From Rossellomorea aquimaris (GTDB lineage Bacteria > Bacillota > Bacilli > Bacillales > Bacillaceae_B), in contig NZ_JXZC01000013.1 of the NCBI RefSeq assembly GCF_000935355.1, forward strand, positions 1-61,092: a stretch of DNA of 61,092 bases, written 5' to 3'. The notes under the pieces were generated by a model. That model saw nothing but the letters and a program-made list of their open reading frames with translations, was not told the DNA's origin and ran no database searches. Both the position numbers and the translations under genes were made by a program. Shown here piece after piece: positions 54,263 through 61,092 of this stretch (positions are counted from its first letter, which is position 1; every line of letters starts with the position of its first letter).

Positions 54263-55000
54263 ATGAGAACAGATGGTAGAGAAAAGAATCAATTGCGTAA
54301 TATTGAAATCGAGACGGATTATGTGAAGCATCCGGAAGGCTCAGTCTTAATAACGGTTGGAGAAACGAAGGTCATATGTAATGCCAGTATCGAAGAACGG
54401 GTGCCTCCTTTTATGAGAAACAGCGGAAAAGGGTGGATCACAGCTGAATATTCCATGCTGCCAAGAGCAACGGAAACAAGAAACATCCGAGAATCTTCCA
54501 AAGGGAAGGTTTCAGGAAGAACAATGGAAATTCAACGTCTTATCGGAAGGGCGTTAAGATCCGTTGTCGATCTGGACGCATTAGGGGAACGTACAATCTG
54601 GATTGATTGTGATGTCATTCAAGCAGACGGCGGGACAAGGACAGCTTCGATCACGGGAGCTTTCGTTGCCACAGCAATCGCAGTGGCAAAACTTCAAGAC
54701 AGCAAAAAAATCTCTTCTTTCCCACTGAAAAGTTTCTTAGCAGCTACAAGCGTGGGGATTGTTGAAGAGCATGGAGCGGTTCTTGACTTGAATTACATTG
54801 AAGATAGCAGTGCATTAGTGGATATGAACATCATCATGACGGGTGAAGGTGAATTTGTAGAGCTGCAGGGAACAGGAGAAGAAGCAACCTTCACGATGGA
54901 CCAACTGCACCAACTGTTAAAGCTTGGACAAGAAGGAATCCACGAGCTATTCCAAATTCAGCAACAATCATTAGGAGATATAGTAAAAAGATTTCAATAA
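54263..55000 (+). CDS. rph: Ribonuclease PH
   Basis: 245 aa. Phosphorolytic 3'-5' exonuclease that trims tRNA 3' ends. RNase PH fold with [32 protein letters not shown], the phosphate-binding RGRT-like [17 protein letters not shown] and [25 protein letters not shown] precedes ATG 54263. A short hairpin-rich leader (54175-54210) separates it from gerM. ysnA follows after 15 bp. Confidence 0.97.
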   Translation: MRTDGREKNQLRNIEIETDYVKHPEGSVLITVGETKVICNASIEERVPPFMRNSGKGWITAEYSMLPRATETRNIRESSKGKVSGRTMEIQRLIGRALRSVVDLDALGERTIWIDCDVIQADGGTRTASITGAFVATAIAVAKLQDSKKISSFPLKSFLAATSVGIVEEHGAVLDLNYIEDSSALVDMNIIMTGEGEFVELQGTGEEATFTMDQLHQLLKLGQEGIHELFQIQQQSLGDIVKRFQ

Positions 55001-55015
55001 AGGGATGGGACTTCA

Positions 55016-55612
55016 ATGACAAAACGAGTGATCATAGCCACGAAAAACAGGGGAAAAGCAAAAGAATTTCAACATATGTTTGCTCCATACGGGTATGAGG
55101 TACAAACATTACTAGACCTTCCTCACATTGAGGATGTTGAAGAAACTGGAGAAACGTTTGAGGAAAATGCCATACTAAAGGCTGAAACGGTTGCAGAGGA
55201 ATTAGGTGAACTGGTGATCGCCGATGATTCAGGTTTGGCCATTGATGCCCTTGAAGGTCGCCCGGGGGTGTATTCCGCACGTTATGCCGGTGAAGAAAAG
55301 AGTGACGAAGCGAATATGGAGAAGGTCTTACGTGAACTTGAAGCTGTAAAGGCCACCGACCGTACCGCTCGTTTCCACTGCGTTTTAGCGATTGCCGGCC
55401 CAGATATGGAAACCAGGACCGTTACAGGAACATGCGAAGGATTGATTTTGGAAGAGAAGACGGGAACGAATGGGTTTGGGTACGATCCCATTTTCTACGT
55501 TCCGACTCTTCAAAGATCCATGGCTGAATTAACTCCGGACGAGAAGAGTCAAATCAGCCATCGTGGAAATGCCTTGAAAAAACTAAAGGACATAATCTCA
55601 GACTTTATTTAA
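55016..55612 (+). CDS. ysnA: Non-canonical purine NTP pyrophosphatase (RdgB/HAM1)
   Basis: 198 aa. Removes ITP, dITP and XTP from the nucleotide pool. The HAM1 signatures are IIATKNRGKAKEF at the start, ADDSGLAIDALEGRPGVYSARYAG in the middle, and FGYDPIFYVP and KSQISHRGNALKKL at the end. GGGATGGG precedes ATG. Second gene of rph-ysnA-ysnB. Confidence 0.96.
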   Translation: MTKRVIIATKNRGKAKEFQHMFAPYGYEVQTLLDLPHIEDVEETGETFEENAILKAETVAEELGELVIADDSGLAIDALEGRPGVYSARYAGEEKSDEANMEKVLRELEAVKATDRTARFHCVLAIAGPDMETRTVTGTCEGLILEEKTGTNGFGYDPIFYVPTLQRSMAELTPDEKSQISHRGNALKKLKDIISDFI

Positions 55613-55624
55613 AGGGTGAGCGAA

Positions 55625-56134
55625 ATGAAACTATTGGTTGTAAGTGATAGTCACGGTTCAAAAGAAGAGCTATTGGAACTAACGGAGAAATATCATTCTT
55701 CCGTAGATGCCATGGTACACTGCGGAGATTCTGAATTAAGTGCAGATGATCCGGCATTAGCCCCCTACCTTGTAGTGAGGGGGAACTGTGATATGGATGC
55801 GAGGCTACCCGACGACCTTATAGAGAAGGTAGATGGCCATCCAATCATGGTGACTCACGGTCATCTGTATGGCATTAAAATGTCACTCATGAAGCTGCGT
55901 TATAAAGCTGAAGAAGTAGGAGCACAATTTGTTTTCTTTGGACACTCCCATACGTTAGGCGCAGAATTAAATAATGGCATATTGTTTTTAAATCCGGGCA
56001 GCATTCTTTTACCACGGGGAAGAAGAGAGCGCACCTACGCCTTAGTAGAGGCAAGGGATCAAGAGATAAAGGTAACATTCCTGACTCATGATCATGTGGC
56101 ACTGGACGGATTGACCCAAACATTTCAACTGTAA
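55625..56134 (+). CDS. ysnB: YfcE-type metallophosphoesterase YsnB
   Basis: 169 aa (B. subtilis YsnB 171). Calcineurin-like phosphodiesterase fold: VVSDSHG, HCGDSE, VRGNCD, MVTHGH and FFGHSH hold the two metal ions in order. Physiological substrate unknown. ATG 55625 has AAAGGGTGAG upstream; the GTG at 55616 lies within that site. It closes the rph operon, followed by a weak hairpin AGAACCTGC/GCGGGTTCT near 56146-56168. Confidence 0.92.
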   Translation: MKLLVVSDSHGSKEELLELTEKYHSSVDAMVHCGDSELSADDPALAPYLVVRGNCDMDARLPDDLIEKVDGHPIMVTHGHLYGIKMSLMKLRYKAEEVGAQFVFFGHSHTLGAELNNGILFLNPGSILLPRGRRERTYALVEARDQEIKVTFLTHDHVALDGLTQTFQL

Positions 56135-56304
56135 AACCATTGTTTAGAACCTGCTCCGGCGGGTTCTTTACATATGGATATTACATGACAAAACGATAGC
56201 TGAAAATAAAATAAAACTTTTTTTGAAAATCTGTTGACTTATTGATGCTATGTGAATATAATAAATATTGTCCTTGATAAACAAATCAAGAAAAAACAAA
56301 TCAC

Positions 56305-56381
<77 letters not shown>

Positions 56382-56398
56382 TAAATCCTACATATACA

Positions 56399-56429
56399 AA
56401 GCTTGCCTGCATTGGGTGAGCTTTTTTTG
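56399..56429 (+). terminator. Terminator of tRNA-Arg
   Basis: AAGCTTGCC pairs with GGGTGAGCTT around a short loop, followed by seven T. Confidence 0.8.
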
Positions 56430-56488
56430 TTATCTAAAAGATATCGTGCTAAACTAATACAAACTAACAGTATAGGCAGGTACGTTTT

Positions 56489-57493
56489 ATGACTAAGGGA
56501 AACCAAGAAGGAAAAGGAAAGATTGTACAGTTTCCAGGATTGAAGGAACGGCTGCTGGAAAAAGGGGTGCAGGCTTTGGAAAAAGGGGAGGCTCATGAAT
56601 CCTCTCAGCTCCTCACTCAAGCCTATGAATTAGAACCGGATAACCCGGATATCAATACAGCGCTCGTATTATCACTCTATGAAAGCAAGCAGTACGACAA
56701 GGCAAGATACATATGCAAAGAGATGCTCCTTGAAGGAATCGGCGATTATTTCGAGGTCGTTGATATGTATTTGATGATACTCATCCAGCTTCATCAGCAC
56801 AGAGAAGTGGTCGATACGATCAATGCCCTGTTTGACGAAAAAGAAGTACCCTTTGAAAAGGAAGAACATTTCAGGAAGCTTCTCCAGTTCAGTGAGAAGG
56901 TAGTGAACGGGAAAGCGGCTGTTCCTGAAAAAGAAGCATCGGAAGAAGAGCAAACCTCTATCTTGACAGGGAAGAGCCTGGAGGAACAGACGTTGATCGT
57001 GGCACAGCTCGTTCATCGTAATATTCAGCCCTTCGCAGGTGAGCTGCAAGCGGTTTTAATGGATCCTGCTGCACATCCATTTTTACAAACGATGATCTTA
57101 AATGTTTTAAGAGAGCATGGAATGGATAAAGAAGTAGTTGTGGCGAAGTTTGGGATGGAAGAGCGGGTTTCTCCTTCCGCTTTGGAAGATGTGTTTGAGT
57201 CTGATTTCTTCACCAAGGTCACAGAATCCCTGGATGATCTCTTGGCGCAGACGAATCCTACGCTATTTCAGCACGCACAAGAATTATTGAAACGACATGC
57301 CTTTCTACTCTATCCTTTTACATTGGAGGAGGAGCCGAGCGAAGTCGCTTCGATGTATGCATACTACACAGCGGGGATGTTTTCGGATGCGATCCTTGAA
57401 GAAGAGTTAAAAGATCAGGTTGAAAACACAAAATCTAAAGGGATTCTATCAAGACTTGCGGAACTAGAGGAAATTTCCTCTCCTAATATTTAA
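56489..57493 (+). CDS. ysoA: Tetratricopeptide-repeat protein YsoA
   Basis: 334 aa, all-helical, soluble. TPR-like units are visible near 30-100 (LTQAYELEPDNPDINTALV; ESKQYDKARYICKEML); the remainder is helical without clear motifs. Function unknown; probably a protein-protein interaction scaffold. ATG 56489 has AGGCAGG at a fair distance. It lies between the tRNA and tig as ysoA does in B. subtilis. Confidence 0.88.
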   Translation: MTKGNQEGKGKIVQFPGLKERLLEKGVQALEKGEAHESSQLLTQAYELEPDNPDINTALVLSLYESKQYDKARYICKEMLLEGIGDYFEVVDMYLMILIQLHQHREVVDTINALFDEKEVPFEKEEHFRKLLQFSEKVVNGKAAVPEKEASEEEQTSILTGKSLEEQTLIVAQLVHRNIQPFAGELQAVLMDPAAHPFLQTMILNVLREHGMDKEVVVAKFGMEERVSPSALEDVFESDFFTKVTESLDDLLAQTNPTLFQHAQELLKRHAFLLYPFTLEEEPSEVASMYAYYTAGMFSDAILEEELKDQVENTKSKGILSRLAELEEISSPNI

Positions 57494-57653
57494 ATGCTCT
57501 CTGTTGAAAGACAGTGGCTGTATGTTATAATGTAATGGTTGTAATGTAAAAGTTTTTCATATATTTACGATGATAGTGCTAGATTCATACGGGACTATCT
57601 ACTACTATGCGTAAAAAATTCAAGATCAATTATAGATTGTTGGAGGGAACAGT

Positions 57654-58940
57654 ATGTCTGCAAAATGGGAAAAACAAGAAGGAAACCAAGGAGTTCTTAC
57701 AATTGAAGTAGAAGCTGCAAAAGTAAACGAAGGTTTGGACGCAGCGTTCAAAAAAGTTGTAAAGCAGGTTAACGTACCAGGATTCCGTAAAGGGAAAATG
57801 CCTCGCGGTATGTTCGAAAAGCGCTTTGGAGTAGAATCACTTTATCAAGATGCATTAGATTTCATCTTACCTGAAGCGTATGCGAAAGCAATCGAAGAAA
57901 CTGGAATCGATCCAATCGACCGTCCGGAAATCGATGTTGAGCAAATGGAAAAAGGCAAAGATCTAATCTTCACTGCTAAAGTACAAGTGAAACCAGAAGT
58001 GAAACTTGGTGATTACAAAGGTCTTGAAGTAGAAAAAATGGAAACAGAAGTAACAGCTGAAGATGTAGAAGCTGAACTTACTTCACTTCAAGAAAAACAA
58101 GCTGAGCTTGCTGTTAAAGAAGAAGGAAAAGCTGAAGAAGGCGACACAGTAACAATGGATTTCGAAGGATTCGTTGACGGTGAAGCATTCGAAGGCGGAC
58201 AAGCTGAGAACTATTCTCTTGAATTAGGATCAGGTCAATTCATCCCAGGTTTCGAAGAGCAATTAGTTGGTGTGACGGCTGGAGAAGAGAAAGAAGTTGA
58301 AGTTTCTTTCCCAGAAGAGTATCATGCAGCTGAACTTGCTGGAAAACCTGCTACATTCAAAGTGAAAGTTCACGAAATCAAAGCGAAAGAACTTCCAGCA
58401 TTAGACGATGAGTTCGCTAAAGACGCAGATGAAGAAGTTGAAACGCTTGCTGAACTTAAAGAAAAAATCGAAAAACGTCTTCAAGAGTCTAAAAAGAACG
58501 AAGCTGAAACAGCAGTTCGTGAAACTCTTGTAAATAAAGCTTCTGAAAATGCTGAAGTAGAAATTCCAGAAGTAATGGTTACTGCTGAAGTAGACCGCAT
58601 GATGCAAGAATTCGGTCAACGTCTTCAAATGCAAGGTATGAACCTTGACCTATACTTCCAATTCTCTGGTCAAACAGAAGAAGATCTTCGCGGTCAAATG
58701 ACAGAAGATGCTGGTAAACGCGTTCGCACAAACCTTACACTAGAAGCAATCGCGGCAGCTGAAAACCTTGAAGTTACTGACGAAGAAGCAGAAGAAGAAG
58801 TAAACAAAATGGCTGAACAATACAACATGTCTGCAGACAACATCAAACAAGCTCTAGGCGGCCTTGACACACTTAAAGCTGACCTGAAAGTTCGTAAAGC
58901 AGTAGAATTCCTTGTTGAAAACAGCAAAACTGTAGCATAA
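57654..58940 (+). CDS. tig: Trigger factor
   Basis: 428 aa (B. subtilis 424). Ribosome-associated chaperone and peptidyl-prolyl isomerase. The N-terminal ribosome-binding domain has [19 protein letters not shown] with the signature loop GFRKGK. The FKBP-type PPIase domain spans about 160-245 ([20 protein letters not shown]), and the C-terminal helical chaperone arms follow. TTGGAGGG precedes ATG. Codon use is strongly biased, as expected for high expression. Confidence 0.98.
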   Translation: MSAKWEKQEGNQGVLTIEVEAAKVNEGLDAAFKKVVKQVNVPGFRKGKMPRGMFEKRFGVESLYQDALDFILPEAYAKAIEETGIDPIDRPEIDVEQMEKGKDLIFTAKVQVKPEVKLGDYKGLEVEKMETEVTAEDVEAELTSLQEKQAELAVKEEGKAEEGDTVTMDFEGFVDGEAFEGGQAENYSLELGSGQFIPGFEEQLVGVTAGEEKEVEVSFPEEYHAAELAGKPATFKVKVHEIKAKELPALDDEFAKDADEEVETLAELKEKIEKRLQESKKNEAETAVRETLVNKASENAEVEIPEVMVTAEVDRMMQEFGQRLQMQGMNLDLYFQFSGQTEEDLRGQMTEDAGKRVRTNLTLEAIAAAENLEVTDEEAEEEVNKMAEQYNMSADNIKQALGGLDTLKADLKVRKAVEFLVENSKTVA

Positions 58941-58950
58941 TAAAAATAGC

Positions 58951-58983
58951 AAACAAGGCGCGATTCATTCGTGCCTTGTTTTG
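58951..58983 (+). terminator. Intrinsic terminator of tig
   Basis: AACAAGGCGCGA pairs with TCGTGCCTTGTT around TTCAT, ending TTTTGT. Confidence 0.85.
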
Positions 58984-58988
58984 TACAA

Positions 58989-59156
58989 TGAAGCGGATAT
59001 AACCCGTGATTTGGCTCATTCGTGAGAAACGAATGTTTCTCACGCTTTTCAGCAAAGCTGAAAAGTAGCCATAATCATCAAAAGCGAAAGAGCAAACGAG
59101 TTTGCTCTATCGCTTTTGATGATTATGGCGTAAATGAGCCAAATCACTACGCTTCA
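58989..59156. other. Cloverleaf (four-way) palindromic element between tig and clpX
   Basis: Outer stems TGAAGCG (58989-58995)/CGCTTCA (59150-59156) and GTGATTTGGCTCATT (59006-59020)/AATGAGCCAAATCAC (59133-59147) enclose three perfect hairpins. These are CGTGAGAAAC/GTTTCTCACG (59021-59044), CTTTTCAGC/GCTGAAAAG (59045-59065), and a 20-bp stem starting GCCATAATCATC (59068-59087) with its complement at 59110-59129, topped by AGAGCAAAC/GTTTGCTCT. Only 0, 0, 2 and 3 bases lie unpaired at the junction. There is no T tract and no open frame. Nature unknown: structured RNA, cruciform DNA or mobile palindrome. Confidence 0.95.
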
Positions 59157-59497
59157 CCTAATAAGTTTTTAATTGTTTGATCAATCAAGAATAAGAACCA
59201 CTATTTTTGGAAAAAGCTTATTAGACGGAGTTAATAATTTTTCACCATGAACATACATAACCAGATTCCTTACATCACCAAGCGTCAATTGGACAACATA
59301 CTAATTAGCAATGTAAAATATTTGCTAAAATGCTCATTACATAATAAGATGATTCTTAAGAATCGTATCAATTTCTTTACGAACATATAATATGATAAAA
59401 TGCAGTACATAACTTTAGGTAATAGGGATGTAAGGAATCGTTCGTTTGATGAAACAGAGCACGATTTTATGAAGTTTTAACTAAGGGGTGAAATTCA
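59157..59497 (+). other. clpX upstream region with 13-bp inverted repeat
   Basis: The 341-bp A+T-rich spacer has GATTCCTTACATC (59264-59276) and its exact reverse complement (59427-59439), 150 bp apart. TTGCTA..TAAGAT near 59320-59350 and TATAAT/TAAAAT matches near 59385-59400 are possible promoters, none convincing. No gene was recognised. Confidence 0.65.
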
Positions 59498-60769
59498 TTG
59501 TTTAAATTTAATGATGAAAAAGGACAACTAAAATGTTCTTTTTGCGGAAAAACACAAGACCAAGTTCGTAAACTAGTCGCTGGACCAGGTGTGTATATCT
59601 GTGATGAGTGTATCGAACTTTGTACTGAAATCGTAGAAGAAGAGCTAGGTACAGAAGAAGAAGTAGAATTCAAAGACGTTCCTAAGCCTCGTGAAATCCG
59701 GGAAATCCTCGACGAGTACGTAATTGGACAGGAACAAGCCAAGAAATCTCTGGCTGTAGCCGTATACAACCATTACAAGCGTATCAACTCAAGCAGCAAA
59801 GTCGACGATGTTGAACTGTCTAAGAGTAATATCGCGATGATCGGTCCGACAGGTAGCGGTAAAACCCTACTGGCACAAACACTTGCACGTATTCTGAACG
59901 TACCATTCGCGATTGCGGATGCCACTTCTTTAACAGAAGCCGGTTACGTAGGGGAAGACGTAGAGAATATTCTATTGAAATTGATCCAGGCAGCTGATTA
60001 CGATGTAGAAAAAGCTGAAAAAGGCATCATCTACATCGATGAAATCGATAAAGTAGCACGTAAATCTGAAAATCCATCCATCACTAGAGACGTTTCAGGT
60101 GAAGGTGTTCAACAGGCACTTCTGAAAATTCTTGAAGGTACAGTGGCGAGCGTTCCGCCTCAAGGCGGCCGTAAGCATCCTCATCAGGAATTCATCCAGA
60201 TTGATACGTCCAATGTACTATTCATTTGCGGTGGTGCTTTTGATGGAATCGAACAAATCATTAAACGCCGCTTAGGTCAAAAGGTGATCGGTTTCGGTTC
60301 TGATCCTAAAAACGCAGAAGTAAAAGAAGACAAATCCCTTCTTTCTAAAGTTGTACCTGAAGATCTATTGAAGTTTGGTTTAATTCCAGAATTCATCGGT
60401 CGTTTACCAGTGATTTCAAGCCTCGAGCCTCTTGATGAGGAAGCGCTGGTCGAAATCCTGACAAAGCCTAAAAATGCGTTAGTAAAACAATATCAAAAAA
60501 TGCTTGAATTAGATGATGTAGAGCTTGAGTTCACTGAAGATGCCCTTCTTGAAATCTCTAAAAAAGCAATCGAGCGCAAAACGGGTGCCCGTGGATTACG
60601 TTCTATCATCGAAACCATGATGCTGGATGTGATGTTCGATCTTCCTTCCCGTGATGATATTAAAAAATGTATCATTACAAAAGAAACAATCCTTGAAGAT
60701 GCGGCTCCACATCTAATGCTCGAAGATGGAACCATGATCGACCCGAACGAAGAAAAAACATCAGCTTAA
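59498..60769 (+). CDS. clpX: ATP-dependent protease ATP-binding subunit ClpX
   Basis: 423 aa. AAA+ unfoldase that feeds substrates to ClpP. N-terminal zinc-binding domain with Cys13, Cys16, Cys35 and Cys38; Walker A GPTGSGKT (116-123), Walker [10 protein letters not shown], sensor region and the ClpP-docking loop VIGFGSD. TTG 59498 follows AAGGGGTG. It is monocistronic between tig and, in relatives, lonB. Ends at terminator 60781-60815. Confidence 0.98.
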   Translation: MFKFNDEKGQLKCSFCGKTQDQVRKLVAGPGVYICDECIELCTEIVEEELGTEEEVEFKDVPKPREIREILDEYVIGQEQAKKSLAVAVYNHYKRINSSSKVDDVELSKSNIAMIGPTGSGKTLLAQTLARILNVPFAIADATSLTEAGYVGEDVENILLKLIQAADYDVEKAEKGIIYIDEIDKVARKSENPSITRDVSGEGVQQALLKILEGTVASVPPQGGRKHPHQEFIQIDTSNVLFICGGAFDGIEQIIKRRLGQKVIGFGSDPKNAEVKEDKSLLSKVVPEDLLKFGLIPEFIGRLPVISSLEPLDEEALVEILTKPKNALVKQYQKMLELDDVELEFTEDALLEISKKAIERKTGARGLRSIIETMMLDVMFDLPSRDDIKKCIITKETILEDAAPHLMLEDGTMIDPNEEKTSA

Positions 60770-60780
60770 TAGCTTAAAGT

Positions 60781-60815
60781 AAAGCCAAGAATGATTTTTC
60801 ATTCTTGGCTTTTTT
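60781..60815 (+). terminator. Intrinsic terminator of clpX
   Basis: AAAGCCAAGAATGA (60781-60794) pairs with TCATTCTTGGCTTT, continuing into T's. Confidence 0.93.
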
Positions 60816-60909
60816 AATCCATAAACAGCTCTGGAGATTGACTCTTGAGGGGTAACTGCACAGAAGAGCTACTGGCTTTACATTGAAACTCAATAAAGGA
60901 GCTATCTTT

Positions 60910-60948
60910 ATGATGTTATTTGGTGTTCCTTTTAGATCATATAGGTAA
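60910..60948 (+). CDS. Possible 12-aa micropeptide MMLFGVPFRSYR
   Basis: AAAGGAG (60895-60901) lies 8 bp before ATG ATG, and the frame runs 12 codons to TAA. Only the ribosome binding site supports it; it could be a leader peptide or chance. The rest of the 323-bp end region (60770-61092) holds the clpX terminator and a dispersed repeat. Confidence 0.2.
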   Translation: MMLFGVPFRSYR

Positions 60949-61000
60949 TAACTTTTTTGTGTTTGTCTTTCCGTCATTAGGGAGTCGGAATAGAAGCACA

Positions 61001-61092
61001 GAGTGGATTGTAGCGGAAGGCACTTGACTCCTGCGGGAAATAGAGGAAAGGTCTAGACCCCGCAGGGCAAAGCTGAGCTGCCCCCCTATTGT
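61001..61092. repeat. Dispersed palindromic element, left end (copy 4, cut by window edge)
   Basis: The left ~45 bases match copy 2 almost exactly (GAGTGGATTGTAGCGGAAGG then CACTTGACTCCTGCGGG). The middle has diverged and contains the palindrome GGTCTAGACC. The right end lies beyond the window. Confidence 0.8.

Noticed and set aside
58951..58983. Treating the cloverleaf as part of the tig terminator
   Set aside because: A complete tig terminator with its own T tract ends at 58983, before the first cloverleaf arm at 58989.

Overview
The window is chromosomal DNA of an endospore-forming, low-to-moderate G+C member of the Bacillaceae. Evidence: spore genes (sspI, gerE, gerM, ytxC), T-box and lysine riboswitch leaders, strong AGGAGG-type ribosome binding sites, frequent TTG/GTG starts, and gene order that follows the Bacillus subtilis gapB-to-clpX segment almost gene for gene. 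Genus and species cannot be fixed from the sequence alone. No IS element, prophage or CRISPR array was seen.

Layout. 1-5700: gluconeogenic gapB, polyamine gene speD behind a structured leader, a conserved hypothetical gene, then nrdR-dnaB-dnaI (dNTP control and helicase loading). 5700-10800: a 21-bp tandem repeat, ytxC, T-box-controlled thrS, and L20-controlled infC-rpmI-rplT with an AUU start on infC. 10800-15900: small membrane proteins, an all-alpha dUTPase, the M42 peptidase ysdC, an isochorismatase-fold hydrolase, sspI and an RNA 2'-O-methyltransferase. 15900-20600: T-box-controlled pheS-pheT followed by a 695-bp tandem array (50-bp unit, ten identical copies). 20600-27320: rnhC (minus), zapA-cvpA, polX-mutS2, a DUF350 protein and an unlisted 27-aa membrane protein. 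27320-33320: fatty-acid degradation (lcfA; fadR-fadB-etfB-etfA under a FadR operator) and trxA.

33320-42560 is the accessory part. Between trxA and uvrC, which are neighbours in B. subtilis (from memory), lie about 9.2 kb. They hold a second 21-bp array, a Fur-controlled lipoprotein, a four-gene glycan/lipid operon (sugar-nucleotide epimerase, flippase-like protein, membrane phosphodiesterase, GT2 transferase), a second Fur-controlled unit (exported protein plus FTR1-type iron permease), and a polytopic GT-C-like transferase whose stop overlaps the uvrC start.

42560-61092 returns to the conserved order: uvrC, lysine-riboswitch lysC (with an internal start for the beta subunit), yslB, sdhCAB, ysmA, gerE, ysmB, racE, gerM, rph-ysnA-ysnB, tRNA-Arg(TCT), ysoA, tig and clpX. 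A 168-bp DNA segment between tig and clpX can fold into an almost gap-free four-way cloverleaf.

The features least explained by known families are this cloverleaf, the three tandem arrays (each starting just after an intrinsic terminator), a dispersed ~128-bp element whose copies differ by compensatory changes, and a speD leader that carries a perfect anti-Shine-Dalgarno. All starts were re-chosen from ribosome binding sites and family N-termini; several differ from the longest open frame.
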